64,000 nucleotides of DNA from Alphaproteobacteria bacterium (GTDB taxonomy: Bacteria > Pseudomonadota > Alphaproteobacteria > Caulobacterales > Parvularculaceae): positions 1 through 64,000 of the forward strand of contig WGLT01000018.1 of NCBI GenBank assembly GCA_016125425.1, given 5' to 3'. The position numbers were made by a program, and so were the translations under genes. The notes beneath the pieces were generated by a model that was not told the origin of the DNA, did no database searches, and saw only the letters and a list, made by a program, of their open reading frames with translations. Within the stretch, counting starts at the first letter, position 1; each line of letters starts with the position of its first letter. Positions 26,294 to 36,101 of the stretch are shown here, piece after piece.

Positions 26294-27998
26294 GCGACTT
26301 CTCCATCATATCGGCGTTGGACTTGCCTGGCGGCACAAGCGGCCAGACATTTTCTTCTGGGTCGATCCTGACATGCATGAGGATCGGTCCGTCGGCGGCG
26401 AGCAGCCGCTCGATTGCTGAGTCGACTTCTTCGCGGCGTTCGACCGCAAAGGCTTCGATTCCGAAGGCGTTGGCGACGTCGACAAAGTCCGGATTGTCGG
26501 AAAGGTCGACTTCGGAATAATTCCCTTCGAAAAACAAATCCTGCCACTGGCGCACGAGGCCGAGCATGGAATTGTCAAGCAGGACGATTTTGACCGGAAT
26601 TCGATATCGGCGAAGCGTTGCGAGCTCCTGCACGTTCATCATGAAAGAGCCGTCTCCTGATACGGCGACGACCGTGGCGTCAGGATCGGCGAGCTTGGCG
26701 CCGATCGCGGCCGGCAGGCCGAATCCCATCGCGCCGAGGCCTCCGCTCGTCAGATGCGCTTCAGGTCGCGAGAATCGGCAATGCTGCGCGACCCACATTT
26801 GATGTTGGCCGACATCGCACGCCGCAACGAATGAGTCGCCGGCGCGTTCAGAGAGGGTTTTAAGCAGGGCCGGCGCGTAAACGCCGCCGCCCGGCGCGTT
26901 ATAGCGTTGCGCATATGTGGATTTCAGCGTTTCGACGCGCGCCCTCCATTCGCTGATGTCGCCAGCTTCGATGTTGAGCGCGGAAAGAGCCAGGCCGATT
27001 TCGCTGCAGACCGGCGCGTTGGCCGTCCTCAGCTTGTCGATTTCAGCCGCATCCGGATCGATGTGAACGACCTTCGCCTCCGGCGCAAATCCCGCCAGGT
27101 TTCCGGTTGCGCGATCATCAAAGCGCGCGCCGATCACAATCAGAAGGTCGGATTCCTGCACGGCCATATTGGCGGCGCGATGGCCGTGCATGCCGAGCAT
27201 GCCGATGAAATCCGGATGATCGCTGGGCAGCGCGCCCAGGCCCTGCAAGGTCGCGACCGCGGGGATGCGCGCCTTGTCGGCGACGGCGCGGAACGTCTCC
27301 GTCGCGCCGGATCGGGCGACGCCGCCGCCGATATAAAAGAGAGGTCTGCGAGCGGCGGCGATCAACGCCTCCGCCGCTCGCAGCGCCGGGGCTTCCGGCT
27401 CTCGGGGGGACCTTTGAGGGCGGACAGGCGCGGAATAGCCGTCGACGCGCGCCTGCTGGACGTCTTTTGGAAGATCGACAAGAACGGGCCCCATACGCCC
27501 GCTTTCGGCGATCTCGAACGCTTCGGCGAGGCGCGCCGGGATGTCGCGCGCGTCGCGAATGATCATCGAATATTTTACGATCGGCAGAGTGAGCCCGAAG
27601 ATGTCGACTTCCTGAAAGGCGTCTGTGCCCATGAAACTTTGCGCGACCTGGCCGGTGATCGCGACAAGCGGCGTTGAATCCATGAAGGCGTTTGCAATGC
27701 CGGTGACGAGATTGGTCGCGCCCGGCCCCGATGTCGCAAGACAGACGCCGGCGCGCCGCGTCACGCGCCCGTAGGCGTCGGCGGCGAGAGCGGCCGCTTG
27801 TTCATGCCGAACGAGCACATGTTTTAAATTCGAACGTGACAGCGCGTCATAGACAGACATGATGGCGCCGCCCGGATAGCCGAACAGATGCGTGACGCCG
27901 AGCGCCTCCAGCGTTTCGACGACAAGCGCCGCGCCGGTTCTTTCCGCCGGAACCGGTTGTCGCTGTTCGTTAATGGCTGTCGCGGCGCCCGCACTCAT
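26283..27998 (-). CDS. ilvG: acetolactate synthase large subunit
   Basis: A 571-residue thiamine-diphosphate enzyme making acetolactate and acetohydroxybutyrate. The catalytic Glu lies in VRHEQAAALAADAYGRVT, the FAD-binding middle domain is present (IGARFDDRATGNLAGF), and the diphosphate/Mg motif is SGDGSFMMNVQELATL ending in LLDNSMLGLVRQWQ. It pairs with the short ilvM overlapping its end, so I use the AHAS II symbol; ilvB or ilvI would also be acceptable. The gap from ilvC is 14 bases. Confidence 0.96.
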   Translation of the reverse strand: MSAGAATAINEQRQPVPAERTGAALVVETLEALGVTHLFGYPGGAIMSVYDALSRSNLKHVLVRHEQAAALAADAYGRVTRRAGVCLATSGPGATNLVTGIANAFMDSTPLVAITGQVAQSFMGTDAFQEVDIFGLTLPIVKYSMIIRDARDIPARLAEAFEIAESGRMGPVLVDLPKDVQQARVDGYSAPVRPQRSPREPEAPALRAAEALIAAARRPLFYIGGGVARSGATETFRAVADKARIPAVATLQGLGALPSDHPDFIGMLGMHGHRAANMAVQESDLLIVIGARFDDRATGNLAGFAPEAKVVHIDPDAAEIDKLRTANAPVCSEIGLALSALNIEAGDISEWRARVETLKSTYAQRYNAPGGGVYAPALLKTLSERAGDSFVAACDVGQHQMWVAQHCRFSRPEAHLTSGGLGAMGFGLPAAIGAKLADPDATVVAVSGDGSFMMNVQELATLRRYRIPVKIVLLDNSMLGLVRQWQDLFFEGNYSEVDLSDNPDFVDVANAFGIEAFAVERREEVDSAIERLLAADGPILMHVRIDPEENVWPLVPPGKSNADMMEKSHEH

Positions 27999-28012
27999 CG
28001 CTTTGTTCCCGT

Positions 28013-29023
28013 CTACTCCGCCGTCGCATTGGCGCCCGGCTGCAGCCAGGCCATGCGTTCGCGCAGCTTGCGTCCCGTCTCCTCGATCGGATGATTGAGA
28101 TCGGCTTCGAGAAGCTTGGCGTAGCGTGGTTTGCCTGCCTGGTTTTCGAGTATCCAGTCCCGGGCGAACGCGCCTGTCTGAATATCTTTCAGCACGTCAC
28201 GCATGCGCGCGCGGGTTTCTTCATTGACGACGCGCGGACCGGAAATGAGGTCGCCGTATTTCGCGGTCTCCGACACGAATTCATGCATTTTTGCGAGGCC
28301 GCCTTCGTAGAGAAGGTCGACGATGAGCTTCAGCTCATGCATGCACTCGTAATAGGCGATCTCCGGCCGGTAGCCGGCTTCGACCAGCGTTTCAAAGCCG
28401 GCGAGCACGAGCTCGGTCGCCCCGCCGCACAGCACCGCCTGTTCGCCGAACAAATCTGTTTCCGTTTCTTCTCGGAAGGTCGTCTCGATTGCGCCTGCCG
28501 CCGTCCCGCCGATGAGATGGGCGTAGGCGAGGGCGCGGTCTTTCGCCTTCCCCGTCGCATCCTGGTGCACGGCGAAGAGGCAGGGCACGCCGCGCCCCTT
28601 TTCATATTCGCGGCGCACGAGATCGCCCGGACCCTTCGGCGCAACCATGATGACGTCGACGTTTTTCGGCGCGCGCACGCGGCCGTAGTGAACCGTAAAG
28701 CCATGCGCAAATAACAGCGCGTCGCCCTGATCGAGGCCGGGCGCGATTTCCTCCTCGAAGATTTTCTCGTGCGTCATGTCGGGCGTCAGGATCGCAATCA
28801 GACGCGCCGCGCGCGCCGCTTCGCGCACGCTTGCGACCTCGAAGCCGTCATCGGCGGCGCGCTTGGCGCTTTCGCCGTCCGGGCGCAGGCCGACGATTAC
28901 TTCGCAGCCGGAGCTTTTAAGATTGCGCGCATGCGCGCGCCCCTGGCTGCCATAGCCGATCACCGCCACCGGCGCAGCGCGGACAGCTTCGGGATTGGCG
29001 TCTTCCTGCGTATAAATTTTCAT
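28013..29023 (-). CDS. ilvC: ketol-acid reductoisomerase
   Basis: A 336-residue class I (short) KARI converting acetolactate to dihydroxyisovalerate with NADPH and Mg. The Rossmann loop is [19 protein letters not shown], and the knotted C-terminal domain contains the acidic metal ligands ([12 protein letters not shown] and [10 protein letters not shown]). GLRPDGES after the second strand is the region deciding cofactor preference. It starts three bases after the ilvD stop and precedes ilvG by 14 bases. Confidence 0.97.
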   Translation of the reverse strand: MKIYTQEDANPEAVRAAPVAVIGYGSQGRAHARNLKSSGCEVIVGLRPDGESAKRAADDGFEVASVREAARAARLIAILTPDMTHEKIFEEEIAPGLDQGDALLFAHGFTVHYGRVRAPKNVDVIMVAPKGPGDLVRREYEKGRGVPCLFAVHQDATGKAKDRALAYAHLIGGTAAGAIETTFREETETDLFGEQAVLCGGATELVLAGFETLVEAGYRPEIAYYECMHELKLIVDLLYEGGLAKMHEFVSETAKYGDLISGPRVVNEETRARMRDVLKDIQTGAFARDWILENQAGKPRYAKLLEADLNHPIEETGRKLRERMAWLQPGANATAE

Positions 29024-29026
29024 TGT

Positions 29027-30694
29027 CTACTCCGTGATCAAGGTGACGGCGCCTTTGGACGCCGATGAAACGAGACGCGCGTATTTGTCGAAGACGCCGC
29101 CCATGCGGTTCGGGGCTTTCGGCCGAAAGGCCGACCGGCGCGACTCCCAGTCGACATCGGCGTCGATGCGGCGCGCTTCGGCGTCGATGACGATGATGTC
29201 TCCGTCCTTGAGAAGCCCTATGGGGCCGCCCGCGGCCGCTTCCGGCGCGACATGGCCAATGACAAATCCATGGCTTGCGCCGGAGAAGCGGCCGTCCGTA
29301 ATCAAAGCGACCTTGCCCGCAAGCCCTTGACCGGCGAGCGCGGCCGTGACGCCGAGCATTTCGCGCATGCCGGGCCCGCCTTTCGGGCCTTCATAGCGAA
29401 TGACGACGACTTCGCCCGGCTTGATGTCGCGACGCGAGACCGCGTCGAAGGCGGCTTCTTCGCTGTCGAAGACGCGCGCTTGGCCCTTAAAGACGCCTTC
29501 GCCATGGCCGGACGTCTTGAGCACCGATCCTTCGGGCGCGACGTCGCCGTAAAGAACCCGCAGGCCGCCTGTCGCCTTGACGGGATCTGCGGCGGATCGA
29601 ATGACGGTCTGGCCGGGCTCTTCTTTGGCGGATTTGAATTCTTCGAACAGGGATTTGCCGGAAACGGTCGGCGCATCTTCGAGCGCGCCCGTTTCCGCCA
29701 GTCTCTGTCCGAACAGGCGCACGCCGCCTGCGGCGTAGAGGTCTCTGGCGAGAAAGCGTCCGCCCGGCTTCAAATCCGCGAGCACAGGCGTCGTTCGCGA
29801 CAAGTCGTCGAAGATGTCGATGGAGAAAGGAACGCCCGCTTCCGCAGCGATCGCCGCCAGATGCAGAACGGCGTTTGTCGAGCCTCCGCTGGCGACGACC
29901 GCCATCGCCGCGTTGCGGAGCGAAGCCGGCGTCACGAAACGCCGAGCAGTCGTTCCTTCCTTGGCGAGTTTCGCCGCGAGACGCCCGCAGCGTTCGCCTT
30001 CGCGCAGCTTCGCCGGGTCGACGGCCGGCGGATCGCCCGCGCCGATCGGCGCCAGCCCCAGAAAGGCAAGGGCCATCGCCATCGTATTCGCGGTGAACTG
30101 TCCGCCGCAGGCGCCGGCGCCGGGGCAGGCGGCGCGTTCGACTTCATCGAGATCTCGATCAGATATCGAGCCGGCGGCGTGCGCGCCGACCGCTTCGAAT
30201 ACATCTTGAATCGAGACGTCATGCCCGCGGCAATGGCCCGGCATGATCGTTCCGCCATAGAAAACGAGGCCCGGAATATCCATGCGCGCGAGCGCCATGG
30301 CCGCTGCGGGAATCGTCTTGTCGCAACCGACGATAATGACGGCGGCGTCGAGGGCGTGTCCGCGAACCGCGAGTTCGATTGAATCCGCGATCACTTCGCG
30401 TGAGATCAGCGAGGCGCGCATCCCCTCCGCGCCCATGGTGATCCCGTCGGAAACGACAATCGTATTGAAATCGATCGGAGTCGCCCCGGCGGCCCGCAGC
30501 CCTTCGCGAACGGGCTCGGCGAGCTTCGCCAGATGAACATTGCAGGGGGTGACCGTCGTCCAGGTATTGACGACCGCGACGAGCGGCTGATCGAAGTCCT
30601 TGTCGGTCAGCCCGACGGCGCGCAGCATCGCGCGCGCTGGCGCGCGACTGGGGCCTTTCACAAGGGCGTCTGATCTTTTTCTTCCGTCCGTCAT
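29027..30694 (-). CDS. ilvD: dihydroxy-acid dehydratase
   Basis: A 555-residue IlvD dehydrating dihydroxyisovalerate and dihydroxymethylvalerate. Cluster and metal residues are visible in [19 protein letters not shown] and [16 protein letters not shown]; the C-terminal [16 protein letters not shown] is also typical. The first gene after the attenuator: the ATG at 30694 lies about 32 bases after the terminator T-run. This start matches family N-termini ([15 protein letters not shown]); the frame is open further upstream through the terminator hairpin, which cannot be coding when the operon is controlled as proposed. ilvC follows after three bases. Confidence 0.97.
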   Translation of the reverse strand: MTDGRKRSDALVKGPSRAPARAMLRAVGLTDKDFDQPLVAVVNTWTTVTPCNVHLAKLAEPVREGLRAAGATPIDFNTIVVSDGITMGAEGMRASLISREVIADSIELAVRGHALDAAVIIVGCDKTIPAAAMALARMDIPGLVFYGGTIMPGHCRGHDVSIQDVFEAVGAHAAGSISDRDLDEVERAACPGAGACGGQFTANTMAMALAFLGLAPIGAGDPPAVDPAKLREGERCGRLAAKLAKEGTTARRFVTPASLRNAAMAVVASGGSTNAVLHLAAIAAEAGVPFSIDIFDDLSRTTPVLADLKPGGRFLARDLYAAGGVRLFGQRLAETGALEDAPTVSGKSLFEEFKSAKEEPGQTVIRSAADPVKATGGLRVLYGDVAPEGSVLKTSGHGEGVFKGQARVFDSEEAAFDAVSRRDIKPGEVVVIRYEGPKGGPGMREMLGVTAALAGQGLAGKVALITDGRFSGASHGFVIGHVAPEAAAGGPIGLLKDGDIIVIDAEARRIDADVDWESRRSAFRPKAPNRMGGVFDKYARLVSSASKGAVTLITE

Positions 30695-30725
30695 CCGTTC
30701 GCCTTCCGAACGGACCGCCAAACGC

Positions 30726-30755
30726 AAAAAACCCGCTTCCCTTTCGGGAGCGGGG
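30726..30755 (-). terminator. intrinsic terminator of the ilv-leu attenuator
   Basis: On the minus strand a GC-rich stem (CCCCGCTCCC pairing with GGGAAGCGGG, one mismatch/bulge) closed by a GAAA loop is followed at once by six T residues (30731 down to 30726). It stands between the leader peptide stop and ilvD, inside the leader and not at an operon end, which defines it as an attenuator. Confidence 0.9.
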
Positions 30756-30820
30756 CTCTGGAGGTCCGTGCTTTTCTTTAGTCTAGCGCACGCGCTCCAT
30801 GGCCGCTCCCGGGTAGGAGC
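30745..30820 (-). promoter_or_regulatory. antiterminator/anti-antiterminator pairing of the ilv-leu leader
   Basis: Three mutually exclusive pairings can be read on the minus strand. Segment 1 GCTCC (30816-30820) pairs with GGAGC (30805-30809) in segment 2. Segment 2 CGGGAGCGG (30803-30811) is a perfect 9-base complement of segment 3 CCGCTCCCG (30745-30753), the 5' arm of the terminator. Segment 1 lies directly after the Leu/Val/Ile codons, so a ribosome stalled there would cover it, free segment 2 and block the terminator. Confidence 0.85.
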
Positions 30821-30920
30821 TAATAAGGAGTACGAGGCTAAGGAGGAGGCCGGACAGGCATGCGAAATCTGCGGCGAAAGCCGCAACTCCGTTCAACCCT
30901 GTCTCAGCTGCGAGCAGCAT
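30783..30920 (-). CDS. ivbL: ilv-leu operon leader peptide
   Basis: A 45-residue open frame upstream of ilvD with the run Leu-Leu-Leu-Ser-Leu-Val-Leu-Leu-Ile (codons at 30822-30848), i.e. eight branched-chain codons out of nine, all three amino acids represented. A GGGG stretch lies about 7 bases upstream of the ATG. The stop codon is 27 bases before the terminator stem. The peptide has no expected function of its own; translation speed through the run would sense Leu-, Val- and Ile-tRNA charging. The frame is open further upstream, so the start is the least certain part. The symbol is borrowed from enterobacterial ilv leaders by analogy; homology is not claimed. Confidence 0.8.
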   Translation of the reverse strand: MLLAAETGLNGVAAFAADFACLSGLLLSLVLLISSYPGAAMERVR

Positions 30921-31159
30921 GTGTCGGCCCCATTTCGCCGTTCCTGACGGCGCGTTGGAGGCATACACCACGAGGCAGTTAAAAAACAAGCCAAAAAAGT
31001 CGTATCGCCCAAGTTTTTCGAGCTTTGCGCCAAGGCGTAGCAGAATCATCTCTACACGGCAGAACCTGCTCGCCCCGGCGGGCTGCGGGTCGTAGCGCGC
31101 AAGCGAGACAGGCGACGCGTTCCGCGCGGCCGGAAGAAATCGGCGTTGATCTTGGGTGA

Positions 31160-31234
31160 TGGTGGGCGCGACTGGGATCGAACCAGTGACCCCTACGGTG
31201 TGAACGTAGTGCTCTCCCGCTGAGCTACGCGCCC
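31160..31234 (-). tRNA. tRNA-Val (anticodon CAC)
   Basis: The minus strand folds as a complete tRNA: acceptor stem GGGCGCG/CGCGCCC, D-arm GCTC/GAGC, anticodon stem CTACG/CGTAG around the loop TTCACAC (anticodon CAC, reading GTG), a five-base variable loop and T-arm ACTGG/CCAGT with TTCGATC. The discriminator A is followed by a genomically encoded CCA (31160-31162), included in these coordinates; the body alone is 72 bases. Confidence 0.96.
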
Positions 31235-31252
31235 GGACCGGCCGGGAGGAAA

Positions 31253-31280
31253 GTCATAGCGGCGCGCGGCGCGCGGTCAA
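31253..31280 (-). promoter_or_regulatory. probable sigma-70 type promoter of tRNA-Val
   Basis: On the minus strand TTGACC (31275-31280) and TATGAC (31253-31258) are separated by 16 bases, and the -10 element ends 18 bases before the tRNA 5' end. Match to the consensus is 5 of 6 and 4 of 6. The GC-rich spacer resembles a stringent-type discriminator region, though that cannot be tested here. Confidence 0.5.
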
Positions 31281-31309
31281 GCGCCGCGGCGGCGCGGGAG
31301 AAAAGGTCC

Positions 31310-32611
31310 CTAGCGCGCGGCGGCGTCGCCGGCGGCGCTCTCCTGCGGCAATTGACGCACGCGGCGCGGCAGCAGGCGGGAGCCCGGTATGAGGAGAAGC
31401 GCGCGCACGCCCCGTCCCGGCTCTGAATCCAGTTTGAAGGCGATGTCATGCGCGGCGGCGATCGCGCGCACCAGCGGGATGCCGAGACCCATCCCTTCCC
31501 TCGAGCGCTTGAGCGACATGTCGGGCTGCGCGAATGGCTGAGCGAGCGCGGCGAGCTTCTCTGCGTCGATGCCGGGCCCGGTGTCTTCTATAAGAAGACC
31601 AAGACCTCCGGATGTCATCGTGGCGGCGAGCGTGATCCGCACGCCCGGAGGAGAAAACTTGATGGCGTTGTCGAGAAGCTTCGCGAGGGCGCGCGCCAGC
31701 AGGACGCGATCGCAGCGCAGCTCGGCCTCGCCGTCCTCCAGAATAACCTGAATGTCGGCGCCGGCGAGAGAAGCGACTTTCTGAACAATCGAACACGCTT
31801 CTGAGACGATTTCGCCGACCGTGCAGTCGACTTCGTTGATCGTAATCGGCCCCGAGCGCGCGTCCGAGGCGAGAAGCATGTCTGACACCGAACTCAACAG
31901 GCGCTTGCCGCCGTCCACGATGTATTCCGCATATTCGGCGTGAAGATGGTCCTGCTCGCGTTCGAATTGCTCGGCGAGAATTTGTCCGAACCCGATGATA
32001 GCATTGAGGGGCGTTCTGAGCTCATGGCTCATCACGGACATCAGGCAATCCTTGAAACGCGCTCCGGCCTCGGCCTGATCGCGCGCTATCCGCAGAGCCT
32101 GTTGATCGCGGCTCGCCCTTAAAACGAACAGGACCGACTGGCCGAACAGGGTCCAGTTGATCGGCTTTGCGAGGAAAGACGTCGCGCCGGCGGCGAAGGC
32201 CGCGTCAACGGCGCTCGCGTGATCGCTCGCCGTTATCACGATCACGGGCACATCCTTGAGCTTGTCGGTTTTGCGGATGAGACGCGTCAGTTCGAACCCG
32301 TTCATTTCCGGCATGTCGAGATCGGAGATTACGAGATCGACATTGCGCCGAATAAGGAGCGTGAAGGCTTCGGCGCCGTTTGCTGCGACAACGGGTTCAT
32401 AGCCGGTTTCGCGGAGTTTCGCCGCGGCCAGCTCGCGCATGATCGGGTCATCCTCGACTAGGAGGATGCGCGCGGAATGCAAAGGTGTCGCGTTGACCGG
32501 CGTCACGGGACTGTCGCCACTTTCTCCCCAGGCGAACACACTATTGGCGGTTAATATTAAGAACTTGTTTACGTCGCCCTTTTCAAGCAATTCGAAATCA
32601 GTTCGCGACAC
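31310..32611 (-). CDS. response regulator-histidine kinase hybrid (REC-HisKA-HATPase)
   Basis: A 433-residue soluble kinase with an N-terminal receiver (residues 47-160; phospho-acceptor Asp97 in [12 protein letters not shown], Lys in FLAKPIN), a dimerisation/phosphotransfer helix (His196 in [15 protein letters not shown]) and an ATP-binding domain ([25 protein letters not shown]). No membrane segment, so it must receive its signal from another phosphodonor through the receiver. It is divergent from the BarA-like kinase with only 42 bases between, suggesting one phosphorelay. The GTG start at 32611 lacks a clear ribosome site and the first 45 residues are not domain-like; a later start is possible. 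Confidence 0.85.
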   Translation of the reverse strand: MSRTDFELLEKGDVNKFLILTANSVFAWGESGDSPVTPVNATPLHSARILLVEDDPIMRELAAAKLRETGYEPVVAANGAEAFTLLIRRNVDLVISDLDMPEMNGFELTRLIRKTDKLKDVPVIVITASDHASAVDAAFAAGATSFLAKPINWTLFGQSVLFVLRASRDQQALRIARDQAEAGARFKDCLMSVMSHELRTPLNAIIGFGQILAEQFEREQDHLHAEYAEYIVDGGKRLLSSVSDMLLASDARSGPITINEVDCTVGEIVSEACSIVQKVASLAGADIQVILEDGEAELRCDRVLLARALAKLLDNAIKFSPPGVRITLAATMTSGGLGLLIEDTGPGIDAEKLAALAQPFAQPDMSLKRSREGMGLGIPLVRAIAAAHDIAFKLDSEPGRGVRALLLIPGSRLLPRRVRQLPQESAAGDAAAR

Positions 32612-32653
32612 AATATAGGGGCTTCAAAGCAAAGGATAATCGGACTTTTTCTT

Positions 32654-35422
32654 GTGAAGCTGCTCGATAAGTCTCTCCGCAGCCGGCTGACGACGCTCGT
32701 GATCGCGGCGATTTTCGGCGCCGTGGCGATTGTGACGGCTTCGTCGATGTGGCGGGAGATCGTCCAGTACGGAGCAAGCAAGGTCGCGGAATTGAACGGC
32801 GCAGCCAGCGTCTTCGCGTCGGCGATCGCCCAAGACGTTCGCGCCGGCGACAAAGCCGCCGCGCTTGACGCGCTGAGCGCCATGGCGAAAGTCCCGACGG
32901 TCAAATATGTTCGCGTCGAGGCGGCCGACGGTTCGGAGTTCATCGAACGCGGCGCGTCCGCGTCTTTCGCGAGCGACAGGACGGCGCTCTCCATGACGCC
33001 GACCATGCGGGCGCTCTCCATGCTGACGTCGAAAGTGGCGGTCGCGAAAGCGCCCATCGTCGACGACGGCGAGACCATTGGCTGGATCTGGCTTGAAGCT
33101 GACACCTCTTCGCTCTCCGAGCGGATCGCGCGTTTGATGTGGGACGCGCTGGTCGCGGCTTTGTGGGCGGCCGGCATCGGTCTGCTCATCGCGCTCAGAA
33201 TGCAACGCGCCGTGACGCGGCCCATCCTCGCGCTCTCTGACACCATGGCGGAAGTCCGCCGGACCGGCGATTTCGGCCTGCGCGCCGCGCGCGAAAGCAA
33301 TGACGAAATCGGCTTGCTCGTCGATTCGTTCAACGACATGCTCAACGAAATTCAGGAGCGTGACGCGCAGCTCATCGCGCATCAGAGAAATCTGAAGAAG
33401 ACGGTCGAGCAACGCACGCGTCAATTGAATCAGGCCAAGGAGGACGCAGAAGCGGCCAATCTGGCGAAGTCGGAGTTTCTGGCCACGATGAGCCATGAAA
33501 TCCGCACGCCCATGAACGGCATGCTGGTCATGGCGGAGCTTCTGAGCGCGGCGGATCTCAACCCGCGACAGAAGCGGTATGCCGACGTGGTCGTCAAATC
33601 GGGACAAAGCCTTCTCGCCATTATCAACGACATTCTCGACCTGTCCAAAATCGAAGCCGGTCGGCTCGAACTGGAATTGATTCCGGTCAGCCCTGTCGGA
33701 ATCATCAACGACGTCGTGGGCCTCTTCTGGGAGCGCGCCTCGAGCAAGGGCGTCGATTTGGCGGCGTATGTCGGTCCGGGCGTGCCCGAGAAAATCGAAG
33801 GCGATCCGGTGCGCCTCAATCAGATCCTTTCCAATCTCGTTAATAACGCTTTGAAATTCACAGAAAAAGGCGAAGTCGTCGTCTCGGCGAAGCGGGTTCG
33901 CACGCGCGATCAGTCCTGCGTCATAGAATTTTCGGTCTCCGATACGGGCGTCGGCATTCCAAAGGACAAGCAGGCGGCGATTTTCGAGGCTTTCAGCCAG
34001 GCGGACCAGACGACGACGCGCAAGTTCGGCGGCACAGGTCTCGGACTTGCGATCTGCCGCAGGCTGGTCGAAAGAATGAACGGAACGATCAGCGTCAAGA
34101 GCATTGAGGGCAGGGGATCGCGCTTTCAGTTCAGCTTCCCGTCCCGCGTGATCGAGCCGCCGCGCGCCGGGCCGGAAGCCGCGCGCGGCAAGAATGCGAT
34201 CATCGCTGTCGCTGGCGCAGCGACGGCGAAAATGCTGGCCCGCTATCTGGAGGAGGCCGGGGTATCGACGCAGATCGTCGGACAGGGCAGCGCGATCGTA
34301 TCCTATGTTGCGTATACGGATATCATCTTCGCGGCGCCCGAGTTTCTGGACGCGTTTCACAAGGCGGTCGCCGGCGATCCCGACCAGTGGATACCGACGC
34401 GCATCTGCGTTTCCGAGCTTGGCGACGCCGCTTCGGACAGGCTGCTTGAGTCCGGCGTTGCAGAGGATCTGCTCATCAAGCCGTTGTCGCGAGACGACGT
34501 GATGAGTCAGATCGAGCGCATTCTGGAGGGGCGTTTGCGGCGCGGCGCGGCGGCGCGCGCGAGCGGCGGTTCGAAGTCCTCGACGCTGCCTTCCTTCTTC
34601 GGCGCGCGCGTGCTCGCCGCTGACGACAGCCCAGTCAATCGCGAGGTGGTGCGCGAAGCGCTGTTGCGTCTCGACATGCAGGCGACCCTTGTCGAAGACG
34701 GGGCGAGCGCCGTCGAGGCGGCGAAGACCGGCCAATTCGATCTCATCCTCATGGATTGCTCCATGCCGGGTATGGACGGTTTCGAGGCGACGCGCGCGAT
34801 CCGCGCTTTCGAAGCCGAGACAGGCGCGCCGCCGATTCCGATCCTGGCGCTCACAGCGCATGTCGCCGGCGCGTATGACGAATGGGCGAAGGCCGGCATG
34901 AACGACTATCTGACCAAACCATTCACGCTTGACGCGCTGGCGGGCGCCATCGCCGCGCATCTGCCCGCGCGGGCGCGGCCGGCTCCCGCAGCGCCGCAAG
35001 CGACGAAGTCTCCGCCGGATCGAGCGCCTGAGAAGGGCGATACGCCGCCAACGGATGTTTTCGATCGAACGGTCCTCGACAGTCTGACCGCAATGCAGTC
35101 GAGCGGAGGAGACTTAACCGTGCGCGCGCTCGATCTTTTTGCGGAGCATTCAAAGCCCGCCGCAATGCGCCTTGCGAAGGCGGCGCGGTCCTGCGATGAC
35201 GCGAAGGAGTTAAAGTCTTCCGCGCACGCCCTCAAATCAATGAGCCTCAATGTCGGCGCGCGCCGGCTCGCAGAAGCGGCGAGCGCGATAGAACAGGAGG
35301 CCGCCGGCGCTTGCGACGCCGCGCGAATCCGCGCGCTCATGGGAAGAATTCGCGACGAATTCGCCGCCGCGCATGAGGCGCTTCCGGCGATACGATCATC
35401 TTATGCGCGGGACGCCGCATAG
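32654..35422 (+). CDS. hybrid sensor histidine kinase (BarA-like, HAMP-HisKA-HATPase-REC-HPt)
   Basis: A 922-residue tripartite kinase: membrane helix 1 (about residues 11-31), a periplasmic sensor of about 125 residues, helix 2 (about 163-182), HAMP, coiled coil, HisKA with His281 ([12 protein letters not shown]), HATPase ([28 protein letters not shown]), a degenerate receiver-like domain (about 515-625) without a normal phospho-acceptor, a true receiver (Asp near residue 700 in [13 protein letters not shown]) and a C-terminal HPt domain (His near 857 in [14 protein letters not shown]). This can run a full four-step relay. The partner is probably the divergent receiver-kinase; no DNA-binding regulator is adjacent. 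The start is a GTG. Confidence 0.92.
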   Translation: MKLLDKSLRSRLTTLVIAAIFGAVAIVTASSMWREIVQYGASKVAELNGAASVFASAIAQDVRAGDKAAALDALSAMAKVPTVKYVRVEAADGSEFIERGASASFASDRTALSMTPTMRALSMLTSKVAVAKAPIVDDGETIGWIWLEADTSSLSERIARLMWDALVAALWAAGIGLLIALRMQRAVTRPILALSDTMAEVRRTGDFGLRAARESNDEIGLLVDSFNDMLNEIQERDAQLIAHQRNLKKTVEQRTRQLNQAKEDAEAANLAKSEFLATMSHEIRTPMNGMLVMAELLSAADLNPRQKRYADVVVKSGQSLLAIINDILDLSKIEAGRLELELIPVSPVGIINDVVGLFWERASSKGVDLAAYVGPGVPEKIEGDPVRLNQILSNLVNNALKFTEKGEVVVSAKRVRTRDQSCVIEFSVSDTGVGIPKDKQAAIFEAFSQADQTTTRKFGGTGLGLAICRRLVERMNGTISVKSIEGRGSRFQFSFPSRVIEPPRAGPEAARGKNAIIAVAGAATAKMLARYLEEAGVSTQIVGQGSAIVSYVAYTDIIFAAPEFLDAFHKAVAGDPDQWIPTRICVSELGDAASDRLLESGVAEDLLIKPLSRDDVMSQIERILEGRLRRGAAARASGGSKSSTLPSFFGARVLAADDSPVNREVVREALLRLDMQATLVEDGASAVEAAKTGQFDLILMDCSMPGMDGFEATRAIRAFEAETGAPPIPILALTAHVAGAYDEWAKAGMNDYLTKPFTLDALAGAIAAHLPARARPAPAAPQATKSPPDRAPEKGDTPPTDVFDRTVLDSLTAMQSSGGDLTVRALDLFAEHSKPAAMRLAKAARSCDDAKELKSSAHALKSMSLNVGARRLAEAASAIEQEAAGACDAARIRALMGRIRDEFAAAHEALPAIRSSYARDAA

Positions 35423-35444
35423 AAAGTCCGTATAAGGAACAATA

Positions 35445-36101
35445 TCAGTGGAATCGAATCGAGACGCGCGCGCATCCGATGATGCGCGGGTCGCCGTCGA
35501 TCATGATTGTTTTGTGCGAAGGATCGCTTGAATAAGGCTCGAGCCGCGCCGGCGCGTCGCGCCAGCGCCGCAACAGCGGAAAACTCATCGGCGCGGCGAG
35601 ACAAAAGGTGCCGTCCACGGGACGCCGGTCCGCATAGTCGATGACGACCAGCGTGTCTTTCGGAAAGGCGAGATTGACGGCGGCGTCGTTGACGAAGAGC
35701 GCGAACACGCGGTGCGAGCCGACGGTCACGGGAATATAATCTTCGGCGACCGAATGGGGGTCGACGGCCGGATCGTCGAGCAGCCGGGCGGCGTCTGAAA
35801 AGCTGATGACGGGCGTGTGGTGGAGCGGCCGGCGCAGATAGGCCGCGCCGGGACTCTTGTCGCGTTCGACGCTCGAGCGGGCGCCTTCTGCGAGCCATTC
35901 GAGCGGCGTCGCGAGCGCTTCGGCGACCTTGGCCAGCATAAGCCGACGCGGGTCGTGGACGCCGCTCTCCCAGTTGGCGACGGACGGCTGGCTGACGCCG
36001 ATGCGCGCGGCGAGGTCGGCCTGGTTCAGCCCCGCCGCCTTCCTTGCGGCGCGAATGCGTTCGCCGATCGTGGCGAAGCCGGTGGTGTCGAAATCATTCA
36101 T
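35445..36101 (-). CDS. XRE-family regulator with a degenerate LexA/S24-like domain
   Basis: A 218-residue protein. Residues about 10-67 form a Cro/C1-type helix-turn-helix (IGERIRAARKAAGLNQADLA, then GVSQPSVANWESG). Residues about 120-215 follow the LexA/S24 beta-fold (DYIPVTVGSHRVFALFVND, FPKDTLVVIDYADRRPVDG). In active members the nucleophile sits in a DSM segment; here the aligned residues read NDAAVN, without Ser, and no Ala-Gly cleavage site is obvious in the linker. It is therefore probably a non-cleaved transcription factor responding to a ligand or partner. The upstream 217 bases are unusually AT-rich for the window. No phage genes are nearby. Confidence 0.8.
   Translation of the reverse strand: MNDFDTTGFATIGERIRAARKAAGLNQADLAARIGVSQPSVANWESGVHDPRRLMLAKVAEALATPLEWLAEGARSSVERDKSPGAAYLRRPLHHTPVISFSDAARLLDDPAVDPHSVAEDYIPVTVGSHRVFALFVNDAAVNLAFPKDTLVVIDYADRRPVDGTFCLAAPMSFPLLRRWRDAPARLEPYSSDPSHKTIMIDGDPRIIGCARVSIRFH

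Noticed and set aside
30921-31049. Longer version of the ilv leader peptide
   Set aside because: The frame stays open to 31049, but the ATG at 30920 has a plausible ribosome site and gives a normal leader length; the upstream part contains a likely promoter region.
32624-34999. A 791-codon minus-strand open frame
   Set aside because: Antisense to the hybrid histidine kinase, whose domains are all recognisable.
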